Positions 1-6,992 of a DNA stretch of 9,974 nucleotides are shown in pieces. Numbering within the stretch: position 1 is the stretch's first letter; every line of letters begins with the position of its first letter. The notes under the pieces are model-generated. The model searched no databases and was not told the DNA's origin. It worked only from the letters and a program-made list of their open reading frames with translations. A program made the translations under genes and the position numbers. This DNA is from Candidatus Nitrosotalea sp. FS (GTDB lineage Archaea; Thermoproteota; Nitrososphaeria; Nitrososphaerales; Nitrosopumilaceae): the NCBI RefSeq assembly GCF_011319475.1, contig NZ_RCMC01000036.1, forward strand, positions 4,543 to 14,516, in the 5' to 3' direction.

Positions 1-381
1 CAATGCTCCAAGTATCACGCTTGTTAACGCCCTCCCTCCAAATATTGCACCAAGTGACAGTCCAACATTTGCAATCACATTAATCGCCACTAGAGAATAT
101 TGCTTGCCATCTATTAGATTTGCGGAGTCTAATGCAAAAGAAGACATGGTTGTAAGCCCCCCACAAAATCCTATTGCAATTAACATTGCATATTTTTGGT
201 CAAGACTCCATTGCTGTGAGAGTATTGCAAAGACTCCAAGGATGAAACTTCCAACAACGTTTACAATCAAGACATTGACAGGAAGCGCACCAAGCACTAG
301 CTGTGATTTTGTCATGCCATATCTCAGAAATACTCCTCCCAGTCCTCCCACTGCAAGAAAAATAATTTCTAATAGTTTCAT
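1..381 (-). CDS. crcB: Fluoride ion channel CrcB/FluC (3' end outside window)
   Basis: A small membrane protein that exports fluoride as a dual-topology dimer. The reading frame from ATG 381 stays open to base 1, giving 127 residues; the family is usually about 120-130, so only the last few codons and the stop are likely missing. Visible family signatures are GGLGG..LRY near residues 12-21, the VNVVGSF segment with Asn41, and GFCGGLTTMSSF at residues 71-82. Four hydrophobic segments are apparent. In the usual TTFSTF phenylalanine box the first Phe is Met79 here, while the second is kept as Phe82. The start is supported by GAGTGA just upstream. A fluoride-riboswitch-like leader lies upstream, which independently supports the function. 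I am very sure of the family. Confidence 0.95.
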   Translation of the reverse strand, partial: MKLLEIIFLAVGGLGGVFLRYGMTKSQLVLGALPVNVLIVNVVGSFILGVFAILSQQWSLDQKYAMLIAIGFCGGLTTMSSFALDSANLIDGKQYSLVAINVIANVGLSLGAIFGGRALTSVILGAL

Positions 382-497
382 TTCACTCTGTTTCCATTCA
401 TTGTATCACCATTGGATAAATTAATTTGAAATTTATTACAGAGTATGATATTGTCATCCCCTGACCAAGTTTTTCTTTTTGTGATTTTTGTTTTCAT
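378..497 (-). CDS. Possible 39-aa leader ORF overlapping crcB
   Basis: ATG 497 opens a 39-codon frame that ends in TGA at 380-378, overlapping the crcB start as ATGA, the same junction used by the firm gene pairs in this window. The product is basic and polar (starts MKTKITKRKT) and I recognise no family. It lies wholly between the riboswitch aptamer and crcB, so it could couple translation to crcB or be chance. A still shorter frame (ATG 520 to TGA 494) overlaps its start, also as ATGA. There is no conservation evidence, so confidence is low. Confidence 0.25.
   Translation of the reverse strand: MKTKITKRKTWSGDDNIILCNKFQINLSNGDTMNGNRVK
439..463 (-). other. Second stem-loop in the crcB leader
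   Basis: An imperfect 25-base hairpin lies between the riboswitch and crcB. It has an outer 5-bp stem (one G·U), one mismatch, an inner 4-bp ATGA/TCAT stem and a 5-base loop. It falls inside the possible leader ORF. It may be part of the regulatory leader or incidental. Confidence 0.3.
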
Positions 498-498
498 T

Positions 499-530
499 TG
501 TCTACCCATCTAATTTCCATTAGGTAGACA
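499..530 (-). promoter_or_regulatory. Competing hairpin (candidate expression platform)
   Basis: TGTCTACC (minus 530-523) is perfectly complementary to GGTAGACA (506-499), and an inner TAAT/ATTA pairing can form within the loop. The 5' arm contains the 3' strand of the aptamer pseudoknot (TGTC) and the conserved UACC, so hairpin and fluoride-bound aptamer exclude each other. No U-run follows on the minus strand; the next bases are A-rich. A bacterial intrinsic terminator is therefore not evident, and control could be at translation or by an archaeal pausing mechanism. The role is inferred; the complementarity is directly visible. Confidence 0.6.
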
Positions 531-590
531 TTATCAGCACCTTTCTTGGGCGGTTTAGGAGTTTATTCCAAGGCTAATGTCATAGCCTTT
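523..590 (-). promoter_or_regulatory. Fluoride riboswitch (crcB RNA motif) aptamer
   Basis: Read on the minus strand, P1 is AAGGCT (589-584) with AGCCTT (575-570), closing the loop AUGACAUU (583-576). A small extra hairpin, GGA-AUAAAC-UCC (569-558), follows. Then comes AAACC, and P2 is GCCC (551-548) with GGUGC (541-537, one bulged U) around loop AAGAAA. After UGAU, AAUGUC (532-527) is a perfect 6-bp complement of loop bases GACAUU (581-576), forming the pseudoknot, followed by UACC. Order, the loop-to-3' pseudoknot, the AAAC(C/U)GCCC...GCUGAU core and the trailing UAC match the known fluoride aptamer. The adjacent gene is crcB. The fold was worked out by eye, without a covariance-model search. 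Confidence 0.88.
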
Positions 591-611
591 CTTCATTTTG
601 TGTGTAACCAC

Positions 612-617
612 TTTTAA
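612..617 (-). promoter_or_regulatory. TATA-like box for the crcB transcript
   Basis: TTAAAA on the minus strand lies about 25 bases before the first base of riboswitch helix P1 (about 589). That is the archaeal TATA-to-start distance, so the transcript would begin almost exactly at the aptamer. The placement is supported by the riboswitch; no mapped start is available. Confidence 0.5.
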
Positions 618-745
618 GGCTTTTTACTAGCATGTAAGAAAAATCACTAGACAATAAGAATGCGAACGTTACCCCATTACCATAATTGTACAATAACAAC
701 ACCGCAGTCTATCTTATCACGTTAAACTATTGAAAAGACACCAAC

Positions 746-1735
746 TTATCTATGCAATAGACTAAAGAATTGTTCAAGATCTGAAGTTTGAATAGCCTGA
801 TACCATATTAGAAAAGCATTCACTTGAGAATTTTTTATTGCATTTATTGCGTTTACATTTTCTTGAACTGTTCCCCTCACTTGTGATATTGATAATTGAG
901 CAAAAATCAAAGGTTTGTTTCCTGTTCCGTTATCATATGTATGTGAGATGTAACTTTGCATCATGGAATGGTTTTGTAAAAATGCCTGTATCTGCATATC
1001 TATCACATCCATGTGTTTTGCTGCTAACCTCCAATCCCAATTATCAGAGTGCAGCTCCCCATAAGGCAGTGTAACCATCAGTTTTGCATTACTACCTGTA
1101 TTCTTGTTATATTGCATCACTGCAGATCTTGCTTGATCAAAATATTCAATGGATTTTGACTCGTTTGTTGTAAACTCTGGTGAATAATTATCACCTTTCT
1201 CATAATCATAAACAACAAAATCTATACCACGAGGCAGTTTTGGCACAGTTGTAACTATATCACTTATCGCATAGTAGAAAATAGCAGAATTTACATGAAC
1301 TCCCGAATCAAATAATGGCCTAGACTGTTCAACTTTTTGAATAACCGTAAGTGCTTCTGATGGATTACCACGTATGAGTAGATAGTCTCCATTTTCTAGA
1401 TTTTTTTCAAAAACACTGAGATTATCAATATAATATTGACCGTATATGCGAAGGAAAAATGCCAGATGAGTGTTTGATTTTGCATTTGAAACAGGGTCAA
1501 CACTAGTCAGATTTGTATCAGGTTTTGCGTGTGATATGTAATTAGCACTAATTAACGACATGCTGGGTTTTACATTTGATGTGTGATTAACATCAGTTGC
1601 AGCAGTATTGAGTTTTGTATTTAATGTAATTGGTTTATTTGTAATTTGTAAACCAAATATCAATAAAACAACAATTCCAAATATCATCAAGAGTTTCACA
1701 GGAGTTAGTTTACGAGATATTCCATTGGATGTCAT
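746..1735 (-). CDS. Membrane-anchored extracellular protein with GH18-like barrel (putative glycan hydrolase)
   Basis: A 329-residue protein from ATG 1735, chosen because it overlaps the preceding gene's stop as ATGA. A longer frame to 1807 would overlap that gene by 76 bp. Residues 12-30 form one membrane anchor. Residues 49-93 hold three 15-residue repeats acting as a linker. The rest reads like a TIM barrel in GH18 order: GIDFVVYDYE (170-179, candidate acids Asp177 and Glu179), KLMVTLPY (218-225), DVIDMQIQAF (243-252), PLIFAQLSI (275-283) and AFLIWYQ (307-313, with the late Trp). Seven N-X-S/T sequons fit an outer, glycosylated location. It is last in the operon behind a polysaccharide synthase, suggesting trimming or release of the polymer. 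The GH18 assignment is pattern-based; it could be a non-catalytic glycan-binding barrel. Confidence 0.55.
   Translation of the reverse strand: MTSNGISRKLTPVKLLMIFGIVVLLIFGLQITNKPITLNTKLNTAATDVNHTSNVKPSMSLISANYISHAKPDTNLTSVDPVSNAKSNTHLAFFLRIYGQYYIDNLSVFEKNLENGDYLLIRGNPSEALTVIQKVEQSRPLFDSGVHVNSAIFYYAISDIVTTVPKLPRGIDFVVYDYEKGDNYSPEFTTNESKSIEYFDQARSAVMQYNKNTGSNAKLMVTLPYGELHSDNWDWRLAAKHMDVIDMQIQAFLQNHSMMQSYISHTYDNGTGNKPLIFAQLSISQVRGTVQENVNAINAIKNSQVNAFLIWYQAIQTSDLEQFFSLLHR
1457..1591 (-). repeat. Three 45-bp imperfect coding repeats (15-aa linker repeats)
   Basis: Residues 49-63, 64-78 and 79-93 of the GH18-like protein align in register as 15-residue units with the shared core S-[NH]-[VA]-K-[PS]-x-x-x-L. 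At DNA level the units are diverged tandem copies. They lie between the membrane anchor and the folded domain, so copy number would set the distance of the domain from the membrane. Confidence 0.7.
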
Positions 1736-3633
1736 ACAGAACCGGCTCCTTCCTTGATCTTTCGTCGTAAAGAAGTGGTCAATTCCTTTGTGTGTTGTGT
1801 TTTCCATTTTGATGTAACAGACAAAAGAATTTCTATTCCTTCAGTTTCGATAAATATCGAATAGATAAAACTGTACAAGCGCATCATTGGAATATATTTG
1901 ATGATATACAATTTTTTGAATTTGTAGAGAAAATAAACATAGACAATACTTTGTAGTCCATAGATTATCAATTCAATTGCAAGTAATCCAACTGATATTC
2001 CCACAAGTGATGTAAGAGCCAGAACAGAGCTGTTGTATCCTGTAAGAAATGTAGCAATTAGAAACGGCAAGAACAAAGCATTAGCGTACCCCAAGCCATG
2101 CTCCACTATATTTAGTGAGTACATCACAGATATTGGTCCATTGAAATCTTTGATTACATCCAAATGTGCAGAACGCGCATGATAGAAAGACATACTCCAC
2201 CTGAGACGTTGTTCTCTTAGATCTCTCAGATTTGACGGAATGTCTGAGAATACGACTGCGTGCTGCTCATACTCATTACGGTATCCGCATCTAGCAAGCT
2301 TAACAGCAATATCGCTATCTTCTCCTAGTATATCGTCTGCCCATCCCCCAACTTGTATCAGAGCATCTTTTCTAAAGACGGAAAAGGCGCCAGGCTGAAC
2401 AAGTACTGAATCAATCAATTCCCATCCTCTTTTGTAAAATGTAAGCAACGCATAATGCAGAATCCAGATCTTTTGGATCCAACTTTTCTCTTCCAGTGGC
2501 AATATCATACCAGACACAGAGCCTACAAGCGGATCTTTAAAGTGGTTCATGACTCTGGGTATGGCACTTTCATCGATGAACGAGTCTGTATCTATTCTAA
2601 AGATAACGTCTCCTGAAACTCTATTCAATCCATATTGAAGTGCAACCCCCTTTCCTGAGTTTGGAATGTTGTAGACTTTGCCACTCGCATTTTTCAGATT
2701 AAGTATTGCCGCAGACGCTATTTTCCTTGTGGCATCAGTGGAGCCATCGTTAACTACAATTATTTCTGTACTACCATGATATTTTTCTGCAGCCTTGTCA
2801 ATGCTTTCAATACATCTTTGGATGTGTTTTTCTTCATTGTACGAAGGTAAGAGAAATGATAGACATGTTTTATCAGAATCTATGTTACGGTGTAGTGTAT
2901 GAGATTTCACCCAACCAGGAGTCTTTAGTTCATAAATAAAATATGCCAGATAATATCTGAAAAACAATATAGTAGACAAGTTTAATGCAAGATATGCTGT
3001 GACTGGAGAATTGTTTTGTAGATTCAAGACATTGATTATAAAATATACTAATAATGATGCCCCAGACAACAGAGTTATCAGAATAAGATATTCATCAATG
3101 TAGCTTCTGTTTATTGATGCGGTGATTTTTGTTCTTTCCGGTAGTTTAATGGTAGAGAAAAGTGATAATTCTATGAACAGACTGCCTACTATTCCAGTAA
3201 GAATCGTGCTTGCTTGCAAAAATGCCATGTTAGATGTAAAGTTAAGGGCAAGTAGAAGAATGATTATTGAAAATTGTGTCACAAGAAATGCGCCAAAACA
3301 TAAAAGTCCATAGAAAAGAATCTTCATTCTAGTTTCAAAAGTAGATCTCGTACATGTAGCAAGCGAAAGAAAAAAGATCAAAAATAATGTTTGTGTCTGA
3401 ATTGGTGTAGAAAATTTTATTGGTGAATATATGTTCCCCGTAACAACCAGATTACCATCTACATATGCAGACACGTGGATAAGATTAAGCAATGTTGACA
3501 AAACCTGAGTCTCTAGTGTTTGAGCATATGGATTACCCAACAAAAGACAAGAAAAAAATATCCCCGCAATACTGAAACGAATTGGAAAATAACGCAGTAT
3601 GCGACTAGTATATTTTACATAAGATTTGATCAT
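1732..3633 (-). CDS. Processive GT2 glycosyltransferase / polysaccharide synthase
   Basis: A 633-residue membrane glycosyltransferase. Residues about 15-235 form an expanded N-terminal membrane region of roughly six helices. The cytosolic GT-A domain (about 257-490) shows LPSYNEE (262-268), VNDGSTD with Asp296, the metal-binding Asp348-Thr-Asp350, QPGAFSVFRKDAL, GED (437-439, catalytic Asp) and QRLRW (475-479), the QxxRW signature of processive synthases such as chitin, hyaluronan, poly-GlcNAc and cellulose synthases. Two to four helices follow (about 503-570). It would build a polymer from a nucleotide sugar and pass it through the membrane. ATGA overlaps join it to both neighbours, so it is translated with the Ig-repeat protein and the GH18-like protein. 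The sugar used cannot be told from sequence. Confidence 0.9.
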   Translation of the reverse strand: MIKSYVKYTSRILRYFPIRFSIAGIFFSCLLLGNPYAQTLETQVLSTLLNLIHVSAYVDGNLVVTGNIYSPIKFSTPIQTQTLFLIFFLSLATCTRSTFETRMKILFYGLLCFGAFLVTQFSIIILLLALNFTSNMAFLQASTILTGIVGSLFIELSLFSTIKLPERTKITASINRSYIDEYLILITLLSGASLLVYFIINVLNLQNNSPVTAYLALNLSTILFFRYYLAYFIYELKTPGWVKSHTLHRNIDSDKTCLSFLLPSYNEEKHIQRCIESIDKAAEKYHGSTEIIVVNDGSTDATRKIASAAILNLKNASGKVYNIPNSGKGVALQYGLNRVSGDVIFRIDTDSFIDESAIPRVMNHFKDPLVGSVSGMILPLEEKSWIQKIWILHYALLTFYKRGWELIDSVLVQPGAFSVFRKDALIQVGGWADDILGEDSDIAVKLARCGYRNEYEQHAVVFSDIPSNLRDLREQRLRWSMSFYHARSAHLDVIKDFNGPISVMYSLNIVEHGLGYANALFLPFLIATFLTGYNSSVLALTSLVGISVGLLAIELIIYGLQSIVYVYFLYKFKKLYIIKYIPMMRLYSFIYSIFIETEGIEILLSVTSKWKTQHTKELTTSLRRKIKEGAGSV

Positions 3634-5678
3634 CTGCCATCACCATCATCAATATCTTTACGCGGTTCTTCTGAGATGATCTTTGGCGTATTGCGTCTTT
3701 TTTCATTTTTCTTTTCAGCACTGATGTCTTCCAGCATCGTATTCTCAGAAAATTCTAAATCTCCAGTCCTTGGAATGTCACGAAGTGAAGACATCTCAAT
3801 CATTTTGAGTCGTTCTTTTCTTTTCTTGACAAAAACACCTAATCCAATTGCTGCAGACAACAAAACAATTACGTATGTAATTGGAATGCCATCATAATAG
3901 AGCAGGTAAGACGGACCAGCTGTAACATGATATGGAACTATAACATTTTGTACAAAGGCATTAGATGAACTAGTAGAGTTTTGTGACCAGTTTATCTCAA
4001 CAGTGGTGGATTGATCTCCTGGTACAAGTTGTGGCTCTAGATTGACCATAAATGTTGTAACAAAGGTTTGGCCAGGCAACACTGTACCAATATTTTCTAC
4101 GTTACCAACACTTGTTATGGTGTCACTTTTTACTCCAGGCACAGAGTTACCCGACAATAATGTGGTAGTTATTGTCTGAGCTGCACTAGTGCCGACATTT
4201 TTCATCATAATCTTAAACGGTACATTGGCTACACCAGGATACAATTGTGAGGTATCAGTAGACACTAACTGAAATTGCGCTTTTGGTGCAATAATGAAAT
4301 TCACATTTAATGGAGTTTCTTGTCCACCAGTCTTGACAGTTGCTGAAAGTGGATAATCTCCAGATGCTGCCATGTTATTCACATTAACAAAAAACGATGC
4401 AGTTGCAGTTTGGAATGTACTGAGTTTTCCAAAATATGCAGACGTTGCACCGCCCCATGCCGGAGATAACCCATTAGGTAGATTCAGCGTTATATACACA
4501 TCATTTGCTTCTAGACCAGCATTGAATATCTGAACATCAATTTTATCAGAAATATCTCCTGCATATGACAGTGGAGGAGTAACTGTTACTGCATTTATTT
4601 TAAAATCAGGATGATTCCCAAGTTGTAATCCTGTTTGATATGTTTCTTCATAAGAATTTCCATCAGAGTCATATTTTACAACAATTGGAATTTGTAATGC
4701 CAGCGTTTCATTTGAAGTGTTGATTTGAAGTGTCAATGTTTTCTTGTCATTTTTTACTAAGTCACCTACCCAAAGTGGAGTATTGGAAGAAATGTACCCA
4801 CCGCCTGATGCAGAGACAATTTGCAAATTATGTATATCTTGTACACCATTGTTTGCAATATCCAAAACTATAGGATTAATTGAATTTGGCCTTAATGTTG
4901 TGGATTGAGCCGCAAGCGACAATAATGCTCCAGTAGCTGCAGGTTTTGTTCCCACATTAACTACAGTTGAATCAGAGTTTGAGCCTGCGTTTGTAGATGA
5001 ATAGTTGAATGAAATTATGTGAGAGCCTGCATTTTCTGCCTTCAGGTTCCATTTCAAAGTCACTTCTTGACCAGGACTAAGTGAAGAGACTGACTGGGTA
5101 ACATCATCTAAAAGCTGTAATCCTTCAGGCACAAAGATCTGTGCTAATACGTTAGTGTCAGTAACTATCCCTGAATTTTTGAGTTTTATGGACGCAGTAA
5201 AATTATCATTTGCAAAGAGACTTCCAGGGACAGACATTCCACTCAGTACAAGGCTGTGTGGAGACCCAACGTTAACTGAAATATTAAACGTCTCAACATC
5301 AGAAGGAAAATTAGAGCGTGCAGAAATCGTTATTGGATATGAACCAGTATCGCTTGCAAGCAGCGTCCAAGATGCGCGCTCTGTGTTTCCCTGGGAAGTA
5401 AATGCTAGACTTGCAACAATCGGACTTACTACACTCATTCCTTGCGGTGCTGTGATGTAAACAATCAGATCACTCCAGTTTATGCTTTGAGATTGTACAT
5501 CAGCATATATTGTGAAAGGTTTGTTTGGTACAGGATTTGCATCAACATGTACATTTGTAAAAAAAATGTTTGGTGTTGGTACTGCATCCATTTTTGTTTG
5601 AGCAAATGCGTGATTTTGTAAATCAAAAACAAAACCAGTAGACAAGAGTAAAGAAATTACAATCCAATGTTTCCACAT
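3630..5678 (-). CDS. Secreted membrane-anchored Ig/CARDB-repeat protein (COG1361-like)
   Basis: A 682-residue surface protein. Residues 1-26 are a signal peptide ending AFA before Gln27. About five Ig-like beta domains follow, roughly 37-137, 141-242, 250-354, 358-464 and 468-585, several with the CARDB-style core of hydrophobic strand plus (K/A)N-x-G, for example LKNSG, IANNG, IFNAG and MKNVG. One membrane helix (about 599-617) precedes a 65-residue cytosolic tail rich in Lys, Arg, Glu and Asp. At least eight N-X-S/T sequons fit an extracellular N-glycosylated ectodomain. It starts 2 bp after the sulfoquinovose synthase stop and overlaps the GT2 start by ATGA. A likely role is a scaffold or polymer-guiding partner of the synthase outside the membrane, but that is inferred from context. 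An adhesin or S-layer-associated protein is the alternative. Confidence 0.75.
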   Translation of the reverse strand: MWKHWIVISLLLSTGFVFDLQNHAFAQTKMDAVPTPNIFFTNVHVDANPVPNKPFTIYADVQSQSINWSDLIVYITAPQGMSVVSPIVASLAFTSQGNTERASWTLLASDTGSYPITISARSNFPSDVETFNISVNVGSPHSLVLSGMSVPGSLFANDNFTASIKLKNSGIVTDTNVLAQIFVPEGLQLLDDVTQSVSSLSPGQEVTLKWNLKAENAGSHIISFNYSSTNAGSNSDSTVVNVGTKPAATGALLSLAAQSTTLRPNSINPIVLDIANNGVQDIHNLQIVSASGGGYISSNTPLWVGDLVKNDKKTLTLQINTSNETLALQIPIVVKYDSDGNSYEETYQTGLQLGNHPDFKINAVTVTPPLSYAGDISDKIDVQIFNAGLEANDVYITLNLPNGLSPAWGGATSAYFGKLSTFQTATASFFVNVNNMAASGDYPLSATVKTGGQETPLNVNFIIAPKAQFQLVSTDTSQLYPGVANVPFKIMMKNVGTSAAQTITTTLLSGNSVPGVKSDTITSVGNVENIGTVLPGQTFVTTFMVNLEPQLVPGDQSTTVEINWSQNSTSSSNAFVQNVIVPYHVTAGPSYLLYYDGIPITYVIVLLSAAIGLGVFVKKRKERLKMIEMSSLRDIPRTGDLEFSENTMLEDISAEKKNEKRRNTPKIISEEPRKDIDDGDGR

Positions 5679-5680
5679 AA

Positions 5681-6889
5681 TTAGTCCATAGGTAGAATTA
5701 ATGGATTCACAACTCTTTGTTTTATCATGTCTGAGCCATCACGCCATTTCACCAACTTTGTCATTTGGTCTTTCTTTGCGCGTATCCTATCCTCATGTAT
5801 TATGAGATCATCTAACATGATGTTGATTTCATCATCAATGTGTCGCGTTGCTTTAAAGCCCAGTTTTTTTAGCTGTTCGTGATCAGCCTTGTAATAGTGT
5901 TCTTCTTTTTCAACACGAGGGTTTTCAAATCTTTGTACCTGTGCATCAAGTCCCTTTTTATCTGCAATTCTTTTTACTCGTTCTGCTAGGTCACTTACCT
6001 GATACTGTTGATCAAACTGGTTGACAACTCTATATTCTCCGGTCTCAGGGGGATTCGCTATTAGAATGGACATGCATTGTACCGAGTCTTCAAGAGCAAG
6101 AAATCCACGTGTTTGACCACCCTTCCCATATACAGTAAGTGGATGTCCTATCACAGCTTGTGCGCAATATCGGTTTATCACAGTTCCAAAGATTTCGTCA
6201 AAATCAAACCTAGTGTGCTTGCTTGGGTCTGTAATTTGGCTTGTCCTTGTTCCATAGACAACACCTTGCATGATATCAGTAGATCTTAGACCCCACAATT
6301 TGCATGCAAATGCAACATTGTTGCTGTCATGTACCTTGCTCCAGTGATACCAACTTCCAGCAAATCTTGGATATGGGATAGTTGCTTTTTTGCCTCTAAA
6401 CTCTACTTCCATGAATCCCTCTGTTATTTCCAAGTCAGGAGTACCATACTCGCCCATTGTTCCAAGCTTGATAAGATGCGATTTTGGAGCATGGTTTCGC
6501 ATAGCAAATAGAACGTTCAGAGTTCCAAGAACGTTGTTGCTTTGAGTATAAAGCGTGTGAGATTGATCAATCATGCTATATGGTGCAGATGGCTGTTCAG
6601 CAAGATGCACTATGGCATCAGGTTTGAATTTTTTAATTACATCACTTGCAAAGTTTGAATCTACAAGATCTCCTGCATAGAAACTAATCTTGTCTCCATA
6701 TTCTTGCTGAAGTATGCTTATTCTTTTTTCAATAGGCAATATTGGTATTGCAGACCAAGAGCCTATCTCCTCAACAGATTTTCTGCGAGAAAAGTTGTCG
6801 ATACCACATACCTCATTGCCAAGAGATAGTTGGCGTAGCGCAAGCGACCATCCAATATAGCCATCTAAACCAAGTATGAGTACTTTCAA
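5681..6889 (-). CDS. agl3: UDP-sulfoquinovose synthase (SQD1/Agl3-type SDR)
   Basis: Converts UDP-glucose plus sulfite to UDP-sulfoquinovose, the donor for sulfolipid or, in Sulfolobus, sulfonated N-glycans. The protein has 402 residues. It shows an NAD-binding GLDGYIG (7-13), HLAEQPSAPYSM (95-106), catalytic Thr144 in LGTMGEYGTP, and YHWSK with Tyr181 and Lys185 inside the family block YHWSKVHDSNN...DIMQGVVYG. These positions match plant SQD1 closely. I place the start at TTG 6889, because the family begins exactly there (then KVLILG) and GGTGG sits six bases upstream. The in-frame extension to ATG 7024 adds 45 residues unlike the family. It is first in a four-gene operon with a surface protein, a GT2 synthase and a GH18-like protein, so its product probably feeds a surface glycan. 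Confidence 0.92.
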   Translation of the reverse strand: MKVLILGLDGYIGWSLALRQLSLGNEVCGIDNFSRRKSVEEIGSWSAIPILPIEKRISILQQEYGDKISFYAGDLVDSNFASDVIKKFKPDAIVHLAEQPSAPYSMIDQSHTLYTQSNNVLGTLNVLFAMRNHAPKSHLIKLGTMGEYGTPDLEITEGFMEVEFRGKKATIPYPRFAGSWYHWSKVHDSNNVAFACKLWGLRSTDIMQGVVYGTRTSQITDPSKHTRFDFDEIFGTVINRYCAQAVIGHPLTVYGKGGQTRGFLALEDSVQCMSILIANPPETGEYRVVNQFDQQYQVSDLAERVKRIADKKGLDAQVQRFENPRVEKEEHYYKADHEQLKKLGFKATRHIDDEINIMLDDLIIHEDRIRAKKDQMTKLVKWRDGSDMIKQRVVNPLILPMD

Positions 6890-6895
6890 TTTAAT

Positions 6896-6900
6896 CCACC
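6896..6900 (-). promoter_or_regulatory. Shine-Dalgarno site fixing the TTG start of agl3
   Basis: GGTGG on the minus strand is followed by six bases and then TTG at 6889. It matches the GGTG core of the archaeal anti-SD complement and supports the non-ATG start where family homology begins. Confidence 0.55.
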
Positions 6901-6986
6901 AAGAAGAATTGTCATAGACGGCTTTTTTACAATTGAGTGTGCCCTTGTTAGTTTTGATATCATGAGAGATAACAAAAATTGCTGTG

Positions 6987-6992
6987 TTTAAA
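6987..6992 (-). promoter_or_regulatory. Candidate TATA box for the glycan operon
   Basis: TTTAAA lies in the minus-strand context CTCTTTAAACAC. It would place the start near 6963-6967 and leave a leader of about 75 bases before the SD/TTG of agl3. A competing AT-rich element lies at 7120-7132. Confidence 0.3.

Noticed and set aside
104..424. 106-codon plus-strand open frame
   Set aside because: Antisense shadow of crcB. The opposite strand has clear FluC motifs and this frame has none.
499..530. Hairpin upstream of crcB as a bacterial Rho-independent terminator
   Set aside because: The stem is present, but no U-run follows on the transcribed strand; it fits better as a competing regulatory helix.
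591..745. Possible tRNA or small RNA between the glycan operon and the crcB leader
   Set aside because: No cloverleaf, T-loop signature or strong stem was found; only short T-rich runs that may end the upstream transcript.
3520..3897. 125-codon plus-strand open frame across the GT2/Ig-repeat junction
   Set aside because: Antisense to two recognised genes. Its composition mirrors the complementary codons.
5155..5460. Plus-strand open frame inside the Ig-repeat gene
   Set aside because: It lies wholly antisense to a signal-peptide-bearing repeat protein and has no recognisable domain.
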